From the NCBI GenBank assembly GCA_964036295.1, contig OZ038468.1, positions 18,910,683 to 18,974,682 of the forward strand: DNA of 64,000 nt, given 5' to 3'. Source of the stretch: Plumapathes pennacea (taxonomy: Eukaryota > Cnidaria > Anthozoa > Antipatharia > Myriopathidae). The notes beneath the pieces are model-generated. The model saw only the letters and a list, made by a program, of their open reading frames with translations, was not told the origin of the DNA and did not search any database. The position numbers and the translations under genes were made by a program. This document shows positions 1-18,663 of the stretch, piece after piece (within the stretch, counting starts at the first letter, position 1; each line of letters opens with the position of its first letter).

Positions 1-25
1 CTGTGTTTGTTCCTGACTTCAACAG

Positions 26-7156
<7,131 letters not shown>

Positions 7157-8141
7157 ACTGAACCTCACATTATGTAAAACCCTATATATTGACCAACATG
7201 AAGGATACCGCAAGACGATTTCATCGCGGGCGCGCGAAGACATACACGAAGACGAACAACCAGCAGAGCGGAAGAATATGCGTACACAGCTGTTGCTCAT
7301 AGCAACAGAGTGTGGACTGTTTTGTTAACTTCTCTTGGTCGCTTGACAAACATTGAACAATACCTACATAGCTATTGCTCAGAGCAACAGAGTGTGACAA
7401 GTATCTTCACTTGTTGGCCATGTGAGCCCAAGAGTTTGAAGCCGAGGAGACCCAGGGACTAAAGAGCAAATGTATTTTATTTATTTATAGAATTTGAGTT
7501 CTAGCTATTATGACATCGAGCTTGAAGGGTTGCTATGACAACCTCCGGATTATCAGTCCTATTACTCGGTTATTTATTCGATGTTAATAATAATTCAATT
7601 TTAAATTTGTTGTAAAACGTATTGTTAGCAAATTAAACGTAATTTGTACTTCCAACTTGCTCTTGCCTTCAGTTGCTCTGACCAAGGGCTTACGCTCAGA
7701 GCACTAGCTAACACATTTATTCACGATACGATTTATATATTAGAAAGCACATATATATGAACTGCAGATAGAGAATAACAGTGAAAGTTATTTTTGTAAC
7801 ATGGCAAATGGTTTGAACCCAGGAGTGTGAACAGTAGGTTGGTTGTGATCGTCCGGGTTAGAGTAGTCTCCAGAAAGACTGTTGTTGGTGACTGACGTTT
7901 CGACTACCTGATACCAGGTAGTCGAAACGTCAGTCACCAACAACAGTCTTTCTGGAGACTACTCTAACCCGGACGATCACAACCAACCTACAGTTATTTT
8001 TGAAGTTAAGCAGTTGCAACGATATTTATTCACAGTGTTCAATAATGTCCGTCGTCTGATCAGCTGGCATAAGACGACTGATCCTAAAAATCAAACCACT
8101 AAACATCTGCAAAACCTACGTACTTTATGCCTTAGTTGAAC
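7157..8141. other. Spacer between the RasGRF and TSP1 genes
   Basis: Convergent 3' ends of RasGRF (+) and the TSP1 gene (-). It holds RasGRF 3' UTR sequence, two related quasi-palindromes (7292-7306 and 7374-7388) and the 77-bp foldback at 7834-7991. I see no coding signal. Confidence 0.7.
7834..7991. repeat. Perfect foldback: 77-bp arms, 4-bp loop
   Basis: The left arm 7834-7910 (GTAGGTTGGTTGTG to CGACTACCTG) is repeated as an exact reverse complement at 7915-7991, separated only by ATAC. The complementarity stops abruptly on both sides. It has the look of a foldback or MITE-type element, and a transcript through it would form a near-continuous hairpin. Confidence 0.95.
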
Positions 8142-10917
8142 TTAGTTGAACTTATACACAAAGTTGGCGTCCGTTTTGCCGAGTCCTTTCCAGCAGTTGG
8201 TGCTTTTTCCGTGTTTGCTGTATTTCACGTTCAGTCCGCTGTAACACAAACCGTAATCCTGCAGTCCGAAGTACGACCAGCCTTTCTTGTGGACCAGTTG
8301 TGCGCATGCCTGGATTGTCTTGTTCAAATTTTTCCAATCCACCTGCATTTTTAAATCTGCCACGAGGTCAGGAAGGGCACGGTCTGATTCCACTTCTTTG
8401 TAACAACCAACTTTTTCGAATGTGATCTTGGCTGCAAGATTTGTAAAAGATGTGTAGTGAAACTATATATATATATATATATAGTTTCGGGAGGATGGTT
8501 TGGGAGACTCCCTCTTCCTACCAAAGGAGGGTAGGAGAATTCATGGGGATTATTTTTTTCTAGAGGCACATGAAAGTGCAACTATCTCAAACCCACGATA
8601 TTATATTTTAACTGAAAGCAGGTGGTGGAAAGTCGCTTCCAATTTTATTTTATTTATTTATTTTTTTTGGATGCCTCTTCTTCCCCCTGCCGAGCCGACG
8701 ATTACTTTTTCAAAGCGGCTTCAAAGAAGATTAAAGAAGTTTAGAATTTGATTTTTGCCTGTCTAAAATTACCAAAAGTCCCTCCATTCCCTCATCCTCG
8801 GGAGACCCAGGGGCAGACCGTAGGGCGACAGGCAAACGGAGTCTCCAAGGATGCCATTCCCTAAACAAACATGGCTGAAGTGTTGCGCATGCGTCTTACC
8901 TGGACACTCTGTCTTCTTGCATTTCTTTGCTTCAGTCGTGGGCTCATTTCCACACAGCTCTTTCCCAGGTTCCTGGACGACGCACTTCCGAGTGCGTGAC
9001 TCTTGACCAGTCCCACACGTCACACTACACGCGGTCCAGTCCGACCAAGGACCGCAGTCACTCACAACTGGACGACAGAAGGAAATTAAAGTTGAAAGAG
9101 TGCTGAGCAGCTGAGGAATGAAGTTCAGTCAGCTTACGTTATCAAATGGCGCAAGCTGTCCTTGAGACAAGGTTGTGCCTAAATCGTACCAGCGGGAAGG
9201 ACAGCGGGAAATAATCAGACTATCCATGTTTAACCGTATCTTCAGTCGAGGATATACAGAGTAAAACGTACAATTTAGTTCGCCACGAGGTTCAATATGT
9301 ATTATAATCGTCTAAACTATGATGAAAAGAAGCGATGTTATTTCACTTAACTCAATAAGGCTTGTTCATTTCATCGTTCGATGAAATATGAAATACAGAG
9401 AAGACAGCCATCTTGGATTTACCGACATCGTCCGATTCTCGGTCGTGAGGCGATCGGGTCTAAACCCGTTTTCAGTCTTGCGCGGCTGTCCTTCCCGTTG
9501 GTACGATCCGATTTATGTACCGATCAATTTGAAACTCGCACATCCCCCCCCCCCCCCCCCCCCCCCCGGGGCATTTGACCGCCTCCCTTGCCCGGGGAGG
9601 CGGGAATTTGACCAACCGCTCTGGCCCGGGGTGGGGCATTTGACCACAACCACGGAGGGGTGGGGAATTTGAACTCGTTCCCTCAATTTCGCCCTGCTTT
9701 ACGCGAAAGTGTTTTAGCTGTGCGTGCGTTGTGTGCTAAGTGTTTATTTTGTCTAAATTGAGAGGCATATCAGTGAATGTTCCAAGCAAAACGTTCATTT
9801 ATCGAGGATCAATCTCCGATGTTGCGCCGTTACGATTTAAACAACTCGCAATAAAGCGCTGTTTTGCTCAAGGTATGGTTTGAAACCTTATCATTGGATG
9901 TTAAATTAATACATTTTGTTAGCCGTACGGTTTAAAGAAAAATGTCAACGACTTTAATACCCTTGGCGCGTCGGAACACGACTCGCGGCATTTCTTGTCA
10001 ACAAATGTGTCAATTCCCTTCGACTTTTTTCCCTTTGCCCAGTATATAGTTTATAAATCTGCTTCAGTCTTGCAATCACTCGTATTTACTTCCTACAGTG
10101 TAATTCGCTTAAAGAAACAATTTTAGCCAACGTACTCACCGTTATCGAGCTCGGACGCGCGCGACTTTCACAATAACAGGTCAAATTGTTAGACGTGTAT
10201 CTGTTTTTCAGCGTTTTTTTGCCCCGGGGTGGGGCATTTGACCACTAAATTCAGCCTTAAACCGGGGCATTTGAACAGTCATTTTGGCCCGAGGGTGGGG
10301 GATTTGGCCATCGGAAAATCGAAAAGTTCAAATGCCCGGGGGGTTGCCCGGGGGGGGGGGGGGGGGATGTGCGAGTTTCGAATTGATTGGTACATTAGGT
10401 ACAACCTTGAGACAAGCCCATGACCTTTGGAACATTATCCCGCCAAGATTTCCCGCTCTTTTGCTGATATTCATCATAATAAATCTTTCCCTAATTATTT
10501 CATTTTGATTCGGTTTTCCTATTTCCAGTCCAGTCTTTCGTGTTTTACAATCCACCTCAAACAGAGTTTCGCCTGACTTCAAATCTCCGCGACAGATCAC
10601 TGTCGCCCTCTGCCACGCTTGTTCAAATGCGGTCGCCCAACGACCTCATTACCTGCCGACTGGGTCGCTGCAGTAATTTATAGCTCCCATCGCTTGGGTG
10701 TGCTGCCGCGTTCTTATGTTCCCTCTCTTTCTCTTTCTTTATTAGTTTTTTTCTGGTCTTTTGCTTGTGCGCTTTTAGCATAAATATTCCCCGCTTCCCC
10801 ATTCAAAAGAATTATGAAGTGGATAGTAAATCCTATTCCTTTACCTTGGTGTGACAGCAGGGCAATAAAACAAAGCCTCGTAATGTAGGGCATCTCTTGT
10901 GTTTGTACTTTCGCCAT
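8142..10917 (-). CDS. Small secreted protein: signal peptide, TSP1 repeat, GCYK-type Cys domain
   Basis: Three exons on the minus strand (10917-10845, 9067-8900, 8431-8142) join in phase to give 176 residues. Exon 1 encodes a signal peptide with core LCFIALL. An in-frame ATG at 10977 would add 20 residues but weakens the signal, so 10917 (or 10893) is preferred. Exon 2 is one thrombospondin type 1 repeat with a WSDW C-mannosylation motif and CSVTCG, the O-fucosylation consensus. Exon 3 is a Cys-rich module with GCYKE, RALP, VDWKNL, ACAQL and GWSYFGLQDYG. I associate this module with TSP1-bearing extracellular proteins of cnidarians; it is WSC-like in spacing. The likely location is the extracellular matrix or mucus, and the function is unknown. 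Intron 1 contains the element at 9515-10395. Confidence 0.82.
8463..8484. repeat. (TA)n run with palindromic flanks
   Basis: A TA dinucleotide run lies inside the last intron of the TSP1 gene, framed by GAAAC and GTTTC so the whole block is self-complementary. Probably a microsatellite. Confidence 0.8.
9515..10395. mobile_element. Non-autonomous element with poly-C/poly-G terminal repeats
   Basis: The ends are inverted copies: ATGTACCGATCAATTTG plus AAACTCGCACATC then a C run (from 9515), and a G run then GATGTGCGAGTTTCG with matching distal sequence ending at 10395. Just inside each end, GGGGCATTTGAC-like units recur, often preceded by GCCCGGGGT (about 9570-9670 and 10222-10345). No transposase frame is visible in the 880 bp. 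It sits in intron 1 of the TSP1 gene. Target-site duplications are not clear. Confidence 0.7.
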
Positions 10918-11415
10918 GGAGCGGAGTGGCGGATCGAGGGAATTCGGCCAACCGAAGCAGAAGCGCGCGTCAAACATGCACTTTACAAGGCCTGCGGTAA
11001 TGTGATCGGAGGAACTGTCATAATTGATGCCGGATGATGATAAGCTTGCTGCGAGATATCATGCTGAGAATTAGTCCGACCTGCCGTAAAAATACGTGCA
11101 GTGTATCACTGACATAATGATCAAAACCTATGCCCCGTCCACATTTGGCCAAAAACGAAGACATTTTCGAAAACAATGGTGTGGACCGGGCGTTAGCTTG
11201 AAATTCTGTATGGCCAAGTTGCGAAGAAAAACGGTGTCGCTCTAACATGTTGGTCATGATAATAATGATAACGAGTGGGACCCACGTATTTGGGGAAGTT
11301 TGTTTTAATTATGCAATTATTTTGTGGAGTACTTCAACTTCATGTGCATATGGCCCAAGGGACTAGGAGCCGAGCCAGGCTGTGAAGTCCTGGGGCAGAG
11401 TTTCATGACAATCAC
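10918..11415. promoter_or_regulatory. Shared upstream region of TSP1 gene (-) and GLMP (+)
   Basis: About 500 bp separates the divergent start codons, so both promoters must lie here unless UTR exons extend them. No clear TATA box. A fragment around 11127-11200 (TTGGCCAAAAACGAAGACATTTTCG) belongs to the same ACG/TTTTC-rich repeat family seen near 38.3 and 53.4 kb. Confidence 0.4.
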
Positions 11416-14400
11416 ATGACAAGCTCTCTTTCCTGCTTCAAAATGGTGGAAGGTTTCCTCTCTCTGCCAAAGATTTCTTTTTCTCTTTTGCTGGTGCTGT
11501 ATCTGTGCCTGCCTTCACTGAAAGTCTCTGCAGACAGGACGGTAAGATATCCTCAGATACAATGTTTCTATAGAAAATACCGATTATTTTTACATTGCAT
11601 GCAAGCCGAGGTTGATAAATCCAGTTCCGACGGAAAGACAGCAAATCTTTTGTCACGTTTTGTAGCTCTAAAAATTACACTGCTACTTCTCTGCTCAGAA
11701 ACTGAATATACTTACTTGAACTTGAATAGGAAGGGCAAAGGAATGTACAATAGGAAGACAATCTTTCATCGTCACTGTCTGTCTTGTCTCTGTCTTTGTC
11801 TTTGTCTTTGCCACTATGTGGTGTGTGTCCTTATACTACAGTGAACTCTCTATAAGGCAGACACCCTCTGGACTAGCATTTAATGTCCGCCTTAGAGAGG
11901 TGTTTGCCTTAGTGAGAGTTTAGTTACAGAGAAACACATCAAGAAAGTCAACGAGGACCAAATCTGCATGCTGTTTGCCTTGGAGAGGTGTCTGCTTTAT
12001 GAGAGAGTTGACTGAACATGTATACACACAGGCGGCCCAGACTCCGGGGGTCTGTCTGTCTGTCACGCAGTGATATGTGACACGACCGTTATTGCATAAC
12101 AGAAAATTATAAGGAAAAACCTCGGGGGAGAAACCTCAGCAGGATTTCGGTCACTAACAGTGGCCGTAGTGGCTTGAAATCAACACAAGGGACTCAAGAG
12201 ACCACAAATAACAGTTACACCAGCTTTTATTTTAATTCATTCAAAATCTTACAATTTATCCACATCGTTGCTTTTCCCCATACATTTCCTTATAATTTTC
12301 TGTTACGCAATTACCGTCGTGTCACATATCACTGCGTGACAGACAGACAGACCCCCAGAGTCTGGGCTGCCTGTGGTATACAGTATGTCTGTCTGTCTGT
12401 CTCTAAATCTCAGCTGTGATAATTTGATGAGTTAACTTTTTTTCACAGAGGATGATCAACTGATATTCACCATTCACACCACATTACTGTTATTTTGTTC
12501 CGCAGGTGAAGATTAAAAGTCTAACAAGCCCTGACAAGAAATACAGCATCATTCATGTTAAAGCAAACGACAGCAACCCGGGAAGGAACAACTCCATCCA
12601 CTATTTATACAGCACAATTCGTTCACCCACAATCATCATAGCATACTTTGAAGATGTTCCAGAACCGACACTAACAATCGATTGGAAACTCCTTATCAAT
12701 AATACAAATAGCAAAGCTCTGAAGTTTGATCAGGAATATGACCATTTGATGGCACTTGTAATCCCACGAATAATTGCATTTGAAGACCCAAAAGATGAAC
12801 TCTACTACACAGAGAAGCATGTGAAGGACATAACAACTCATAGCCTTGAGAATGTCTCCTGGGCTGCTCCAAAGATCAAGGGCTCCACTGTGGAATTTAC
12901 AGGAGGTTTTCTTGATGGGGATATCACATTACAGGTAAGAAATCTGGGATTGGTTCATCTGACATTCACAAAGTTTAGCAGAGTTATAGAAATAATTTAG
13001 AATGCCCCACAGCTAGACAGAAACTCTAAGATTTCTTTACAACATGAGTGTGTACAATCAACTCCCTCGTAACAGACATGCCTTTAAGGTGGACAGCTCT
13101 CTAAGACAAACACTTAGTGAGAGTGGTCCCTGTTGTTTCTTCAGCCATTTATTCTGACCTAAAACGGAAAGTTGGCACTGGTCCCGAGGAGTTGACTGTA
13201 CTGTATGCCATATGTATATGTGTAGGGAATGGAGATCGTTTGTGTGGGTATTGGAAGGTACAGAGATGCCAATGGCATGTGATTGTTTGATCTAAGAACT
13301 TTGGTTGCTTCTCTTCAGTGCAATATTTCTGCCAAAGAGGGGCGAGAAGAGGAGCTACCTTCCCTGCTATACACAGAAAACTCCACTAGACTTACCTTCA
13401 CCATGAAACACTTAAAAGGACTCGACGCCTTGAACAAAAAGACTCGTCTTGGCCTGGAACTCTTCTCAGTTACATCACGAAGGAATCGTGATTCAACTTG
13501 TATAGTAGCCCGCAAGACCATTGACGACGAATACACACCAGCTGTGTTTAAAACCATTGTTGTCAATAACACTGGTGTCAGTGGTAATTCATATGTTGCT
13601 TGGAAGCCTGTTGCCTACACAAGCGATGTGAGAAGCCTGGGCAATCAGGTTCCATCCTTTGAATATTTGGTGACTGGACATGTCACAAGTAATGATGAAT
13701 CGAACTGCAAGCCTGTGAGATATTATCCACCTGATTTTAAGAGCATTGCATTTGCTTTTGAGCCAAGTAGCATGAATACATATGGGGTCAACATCTCCTT
13801 TGGCCAGGTAAAGGATGGTTGGTATCAACAATATCAATACCTAAGCTGGTGAGTATTGAATGTATCTCAGAGTTAATGTTGGTTTTGTTTGAGGTCAGAT
13901 ACATAGAGATTACTTCATGGAAAGTGCGCGCGTACGGTTTTTATTCACGAGTTGTGAAGTATCATAAAACGAACGAGCGAGACTTTGCGAGCAAGTGAGT
14001 TTTATGATACGAAACAACGAGTGAATAAAAACTGTACAAAGCACTTTCCATGATGTTTTCTGTTTATTATATACATACTGAGACATTTATGATGGGACCG
14101 GGAAACCCTTTAAAAGTAGTGAAAAATCGTCGTTCGCAGCTTGTGATTGGACGAACGATTTTTTTCACGTGTGAAAAGCGTCGTTCGCGGCCTCTCATTG
14201 GCTAGAACTCATTGGCTAGAACTCATTTGCATACGAAATTTTACGATATGGCTTTTTCATGAGTATGTCTCAGTATGTATATAATAAGAGAGTTTAGGGT
14301 AATTGTTCTAAGTAGTCACTGTCTTAATTCACATCCCCAATATGCATTAGCATGCAGCTGTGGTACACTGGAGTGATAGTGATTCTAGCTGCTTGTAGGT

Positions 14401-14869
14401 GACTGGTGACTGTCCTCTCCTTTGATGTACAGTCAGGTTACTATTCAGACACACTTCAACACAAATTATGGTTTCAACTTTTTGTTTCCATAAATGGCCA
14501 TATTCCCACCTCCCTCCTCTTTTTTTCTTTCTATACTGTATCTTGATTTCTATTGGTGGAGTGACTGTGAGTAAAACACAGTTGAGAGGAAAGAGATATA
14601 CAAGATGAAGTGAACAGTTTGCTTAAGATTTATTGTGTGTTCAGTAATTTGTTGTGATCTTTGTGATTCTTAATGTCTTCTGATGTTTCAGGACTGGACT
14701 GATTGGGTATGGGGAGCCTGAGTTTGACACTTTCTCCTCAACAATACTTATCACCATCATTGCTGGCCTGGGCGCTCCATTTGTTGTTCTTCTCTGTGGA
14801 GGGCTGTTCGTTGGCGTCAGGAAATACAAGGAAAGCAAGATAGCTTCAGCATATAGCAGAATAAATTGA
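11416..14869 (+). CDS. GLMP: Glycosylated lysosomal membrane protein (GLMP/NCU-G1)
   Basis: Exons 11416-11541, 12506-12934, 13319-13848 and 14692-14869 splice in phase to 420 residues, close to the roughly 400 of mammalian GLMP. The product is a type I lysosomal membrane protein; in mammals GLMP is the partner that stabilises the transporter MFSD1. Seen here: an N-terminal signal peptide (core LLLVLYLCLP), a luminal region with about eight N-glycosylation sequons, and the family-type start of the luminal domain (IHYLYSTIRSP, LTIDWKLLINN). Near the C-terminus is one membrane segment (TIIAGLGAPFVVLLCGGL), then a short basic tail ending YSRIN, whose YSRI fits the tyrosine lysosomal-sorting signal. 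A second ATG ten codons in is an alternative start. The introns carry several inverted-repeat elements. Confidence 0.88.
11839..12014. mobile_element. Short TIR element, GAACTCTCT/AGAGAGTTGACTG family
   Basis: It begins CAGTGAACTCTCTATAAGG and ends with the inverse, ATGAGAGAGTTGACTG. Internal units CCTTAGAGAGGTG and CCTTGGAGAGGTG repeat the terminal motif. It lies in GLMP intron 1. A relative is at 13053-13200 and a fragment at about 31185-31239. No coding capacity. Confidence 0.7.
12020..12381. mobile_element. MITE-like element with about 100-bp terminal inverted repeats
   Basis: The left end GTATACACACAGGCGGCCCA is mirrored at the right end, with GTGGTATAC finishing at 12381. The inverse match continues through TCTGTCTGTCTGTCACGCAG and TGATATGTGACACG to an AGAAAATTATAAGGAAA block, so each arm is about 100 bp. 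The about 150-bp centre is AT-rich and non-coding. It directly abuts the preceding element, both in GLMP intron 1. Confidence 0.8.
13053..13200. mobile_element. Second, diverged copy of the GTTGACTG-ended element
   Basis: It begins TACAATCAACTCCCTCG and ends GAGGAGTTGACTGTA, inverse to each other, with AAGGTGGACAGCTC and ACACTTAGTGAGAG inside. It lies in GLMP intron 2, about 120 bp before the next exon. Confidence 0.6.
13916..14287. mobile_element. Two adjacent inverted-repeat elements in GLMP intron 3
   Basis: The block 13916-14052 is a quasi-palindrome (CATGGAAAGTGC at one end, GCACTTTCCATG at the other, with TTTTTATTCAC and GTGAATAAAAA inside). Immediately after, 14064-14287 is bounded by TTATTATATACATACTGAG and its exact inverse. 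Both are non-coding. They could be one composite insertion. Confidence 0.7.
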
Positions 14870-15951
14870 GAATGGAAACTTATGTATATTTTCTCCAGAG
14901 TCAATTACATGTGGACAATTTGGCCCTATTTCCTCATACTTCGACACTTGAAACATTGGATGAATTAGTGCCCATATATCTTGGGGCATAAAGTTTCAAA
15001 GTTGTGAAGCAATAGCAATGCCATATAGCAAAGTTTGATTTGTTAGTTAGAGTCTGAAGTTGATAAAAATGTTTGTTATGGAATGACATTTATAAAAAAA
15101 AAATCATAACAAAGTGTTGTTTGTTTGAATGATGAGCATTTCTGAATTATCAGTTAATGGCCTTTACGCCAAAGTTCAAAATCCAGACTTTCCCAACGTT
15201 TCTAGTAGAAAATGGAGGAATGATGTAATGAAAATAGATATAGTTTGGTCACCTTTGTCTGAGTAAGATATTGAGAGCTAAGTTCTCCGTACTGTGTAAT
15301 ACAGTGAGAAACTGAAGGAGAAAATTGAAGTTGATCACTCATGTGAGTCATCAAGGATTAGAAGTACACCTTTGTTGGTAATGTGCTTGTACTTTATACA
15401 TACAAGCTTTGCCCAAGCTGCCTCTTCATTTTTTTCTGGCAAAGATGACCACAGTTTATCCAGAGTCACTTGACTGTTATGTCATACTTTCAACAGACCT
15501 AAGGATAGGTAACGAAAAATATATATTATTTTTATTTGTAGGAGTAAGTATAGTATGGATTTTTTTAAATAAAGAATGAAGGAGGGGAGTTTTGTAAAGG
15601 CCTTGTCCACTTTCTTTCTCCCTTTATATTAAAAGTCACGAAATACTCAAGAACACTTTCGTAGCTGCTAAACCCTCAAACGTTTAGCACATTTGAAGGA
15701 TGATTGGTAAAAAAAAGCTTGAACAATGCATGTCTTGCAAACGTTCATACTATGCATTGTTGCAGCTTGTCTCTAGTGGCAGACAATTCCACAAAATCGA
15801 AAACAACTGATATTTGGCTTCGTGCAGTGATTACTCCCAAGGGGGGAGGGGAGCGTGGGAAAGATTTTAAATTATGTCCATATTTGGGAGCGAGTTCGGT
15901 CAGGCGCCATATTGCTTGAGCGAAGGAAGGGTGAAGAGGTTCCCTGCAAAA
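14870..15951. other. GLMP 3' UTR and spacer before endosulfine
   Basis: Holds GLMP 3' UTR with a possible polyadenylation signal AATAAA at 15568-15573, and a reverse-oriented partial copy of the RasGRF-intron repeat near 15263-15352. No open frame here looks coding. Confidence 0.5.
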
Positions 15952-16440
15952 ATGAGTGCAGACGCAGCACCAGAGATCAAGTCGGACGAGGTAAGGTTTG
16001 TGTTTAGTTTTAGGAAGGTTCTTCCACCCTCTAACATCTGAAACGTTACTCGAATAGATGAGCGAGGAGCAGAAATTCAAGTCGAAGTTTCCAAACAAGA
16101 AACCAGTACCAACTGACTTTTTGCGCAAGAGACTTCAAAAAGGAGTGAGTATATCCCCCGAATCCCCTTTCTAAGGCAGTGGATTCTTCTATTTGGAGCA
16201 ATACGCAGGAATATGCCGCGTTTTTTGTCGTTACAGGTAAAATACTTTGATTCTGGCGATTACAACATGGCGAAGAGCGAGAAGAAGGGAAATGCGTTGC
16301 CTCAAGGCAAAGGGAATGTGATGAATGTTGGCAGCGCTCATCCAACACCAGACAAGATCCCGCAAAGGAAGACCTCGGTACCGAGTAAGTTACTGACAAG
16401 GGAACAAGAGATTGTTGCCAAGCAGGTTTTGGAGTGTTAA
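15952..16440 (+). CDS. ENSA: Endosulfine / ARPP19, PP2A-B55 inhibitor
   Basis: Exons 15952-15990, 16058-16144 and 16237-16440 join at phase 0 to give 109 residues, the size usual for the family. When phosphorylated by Greatwall kinase, endosulfine/ARPP19 inhibits PP2A-B55 and so supports mitotic entry. The hallmark core KYFDSGDYNMAK is intact and its serine (residue 48) is the Greatwall site. Residue 89 in RKTSV matches the C-terminal PKA site of vertebrate ARPP19. The N-terminal KFPNKKPVPTDFLRKRLQKG helix region is also typical. The single gene cannot be assigned to ENSA rather than ARPP19, which split within vertebrates. Confidence 0.95.
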
Positions 16441-18632
16441 TACTTACAACATGTGGCGCTTGTTTTGGGAAGCGTGGATAATTGTAACTCGGAAACTGTT
16501 GCAGCGAAACTAGTGCTCCGAGTAGCAGAGGATGACGAGATTTTAGGTGGACTAAAGGTCGAGGATAATGTTTGAGTTATTCACGTTCATAGACAAACGG
16601 AGTACACTGTAGTAACTTTAAAATGATAAATCTGTGGAGAAAATCTTAGACGTGTTGTACATTCAAATTATTCTGAGATTGTGGAAGTGATGCATGGACT
16701 CGTTGTTATGCCAGTAGAGTTACTCTCGTTTCTCGTTCATTTTACGATTTTGTATTTTGCTCTGAATGTACAGTAATAATGTACACGCAGTGTGCAAATT
16801 CATGTGCACTGTGTAATCATAGAAATGCTTGCCTTGACGAGCGTTATAGTGCCTAAAAGGCTAAATGTATGTAGTCAGTTGGTTTTGCATGCTACCTTTA
16901 TAAAGAATATTACAGAATTCATCACGCATACACAACAAGTGAAATTGCATGGATATATTGATCAACAATGTACATTCCACATTAATATTAAAGTTGTCTC
17001 CATTAGGAGAATGTTTCAAAAAGGGAGCTACAGTTAAGTGTGGCTCTGCTTTTATGACTTATAAAAATGCCGTTTTGAAGTTACAATCTTATTACTTTTA
17101 TGAAAATTAATTATCATCACTGATAAAGCACAGGGCGGTGATCTTCAAAGGCACAATATTTGTACAGGGTTTAACATCTTAATGGTGGTGTTATGGTTTT
17201 GAATAGCTTGATTTGCCAAAGTGCTTTCTATGTCTTGTGTAAAAACAGATGTTGACGCAGTGTAAGATCTCAAAATAAAGTCTAAATTTAAGAATAAAAC
17301 AAAAAATAAATGCTTTCCTTTTGTCCATTGCAGCAGAACATCAGTATCAGCGAACAAGAAGCGGTGAATACAGGTTTAGCATCTTAACCGAATAATCCCA
17401 GCATGGAGTGACAGCCTTCTCTAACAAGTACAGCTGATGATATATAACAGAAGTAGTTATAGACTAACTACATAAAACCTGTAAATCTGCAGTAATACAT
17501 AATGTGTAAATATAATGTTATTACAGTTTATTATAATATAATATTATTTTGCAGTGTGTTGAACAAGAAAGCAGAGTAAATAGTGCTAATGACACAATAC
17601 TGTAAGACCAGTACTCTCCTTTTGTATTGTAAACTTTCTAAAATTTCCATGTTTTAATTTCCAAATTTTCCATAGGTTAAAGCTTTTTTCTTCTTTGAAA
17701 ATAACTTAGGGTAATTTCATTAATCTAACAACTTGCCAAATAAAAATTAACCAGTAAAATTAGGCTCTATATTTTTATACAGCTGTTAGCTGTTAGCAGT
17801 GCTTTTTAATTTCATTTTAATTTTGTCTGATAGGCAGGCTTCATGAAATGCATGTCCTTTGCAACTAATGCTCTCTATATCCACAGTTATTTTCATTCGA
17901 AAAATTGGGATTCCACTGTTTACTATTATCATTGTCGAAGCTTGCTTTGCATTTTGTTGTGACTTTTGCTCCTGTTGTGTATTTACCTGATGCTGATTCC
18001 CACGGTGCACTTATTGTGGGTCCTGTGAAGCACAGTAAACTGCATTTCAGTGAAGCTTTCATGTGGTTGCTATTTATTCTTGCAATAAATATTGTATTCA
18101 TTTCATAAATTCAGATCATATTTTAGTTTATTGCACAACCCATAAACTTTATAGTTTATAGTAGTCTGCTTGTGTCAGTCTAACATAATGCATGTTTCTC
18201 CTTCCTTGTTAGCACCTCAGTAAATGGCATGAAAGATGATTGTTGTGAGTAAGGAGAGCTGATACTCTAACACCTCTGTACTTCTTCACATGGATTTTTA
18301 TTTTGGTTGTATACTTCTTCTGGGCAAGCAACTGTGATCTACACAATCACAATTTACCTTTCTGACAGAAGGTGTCTCAGTTTATCCAAAATCAAGCTAC
18401 ATAAAGTGTGGTTTGTTGCTAAGGAGGGGAGGTTGTAAATGAAGGGAAGGAGATGGACTGTCCTAAGCCATTTCTGTTTCAAAAGAATTGTCAGTCAGAC
18501 CACAGTTGCTTGCGTCTCAACATTACTTACCTCTGTTCTGTAAATCTGTGTAAAACCAAGAGTAAATTAACCCTTCAACTCTAGAGCTGGCAAATACAAC
18601 TTCTCCTAGCCATTCTTTAGAAAATGGCTGGC

Positions 18633-18663
<31 letters not shown>

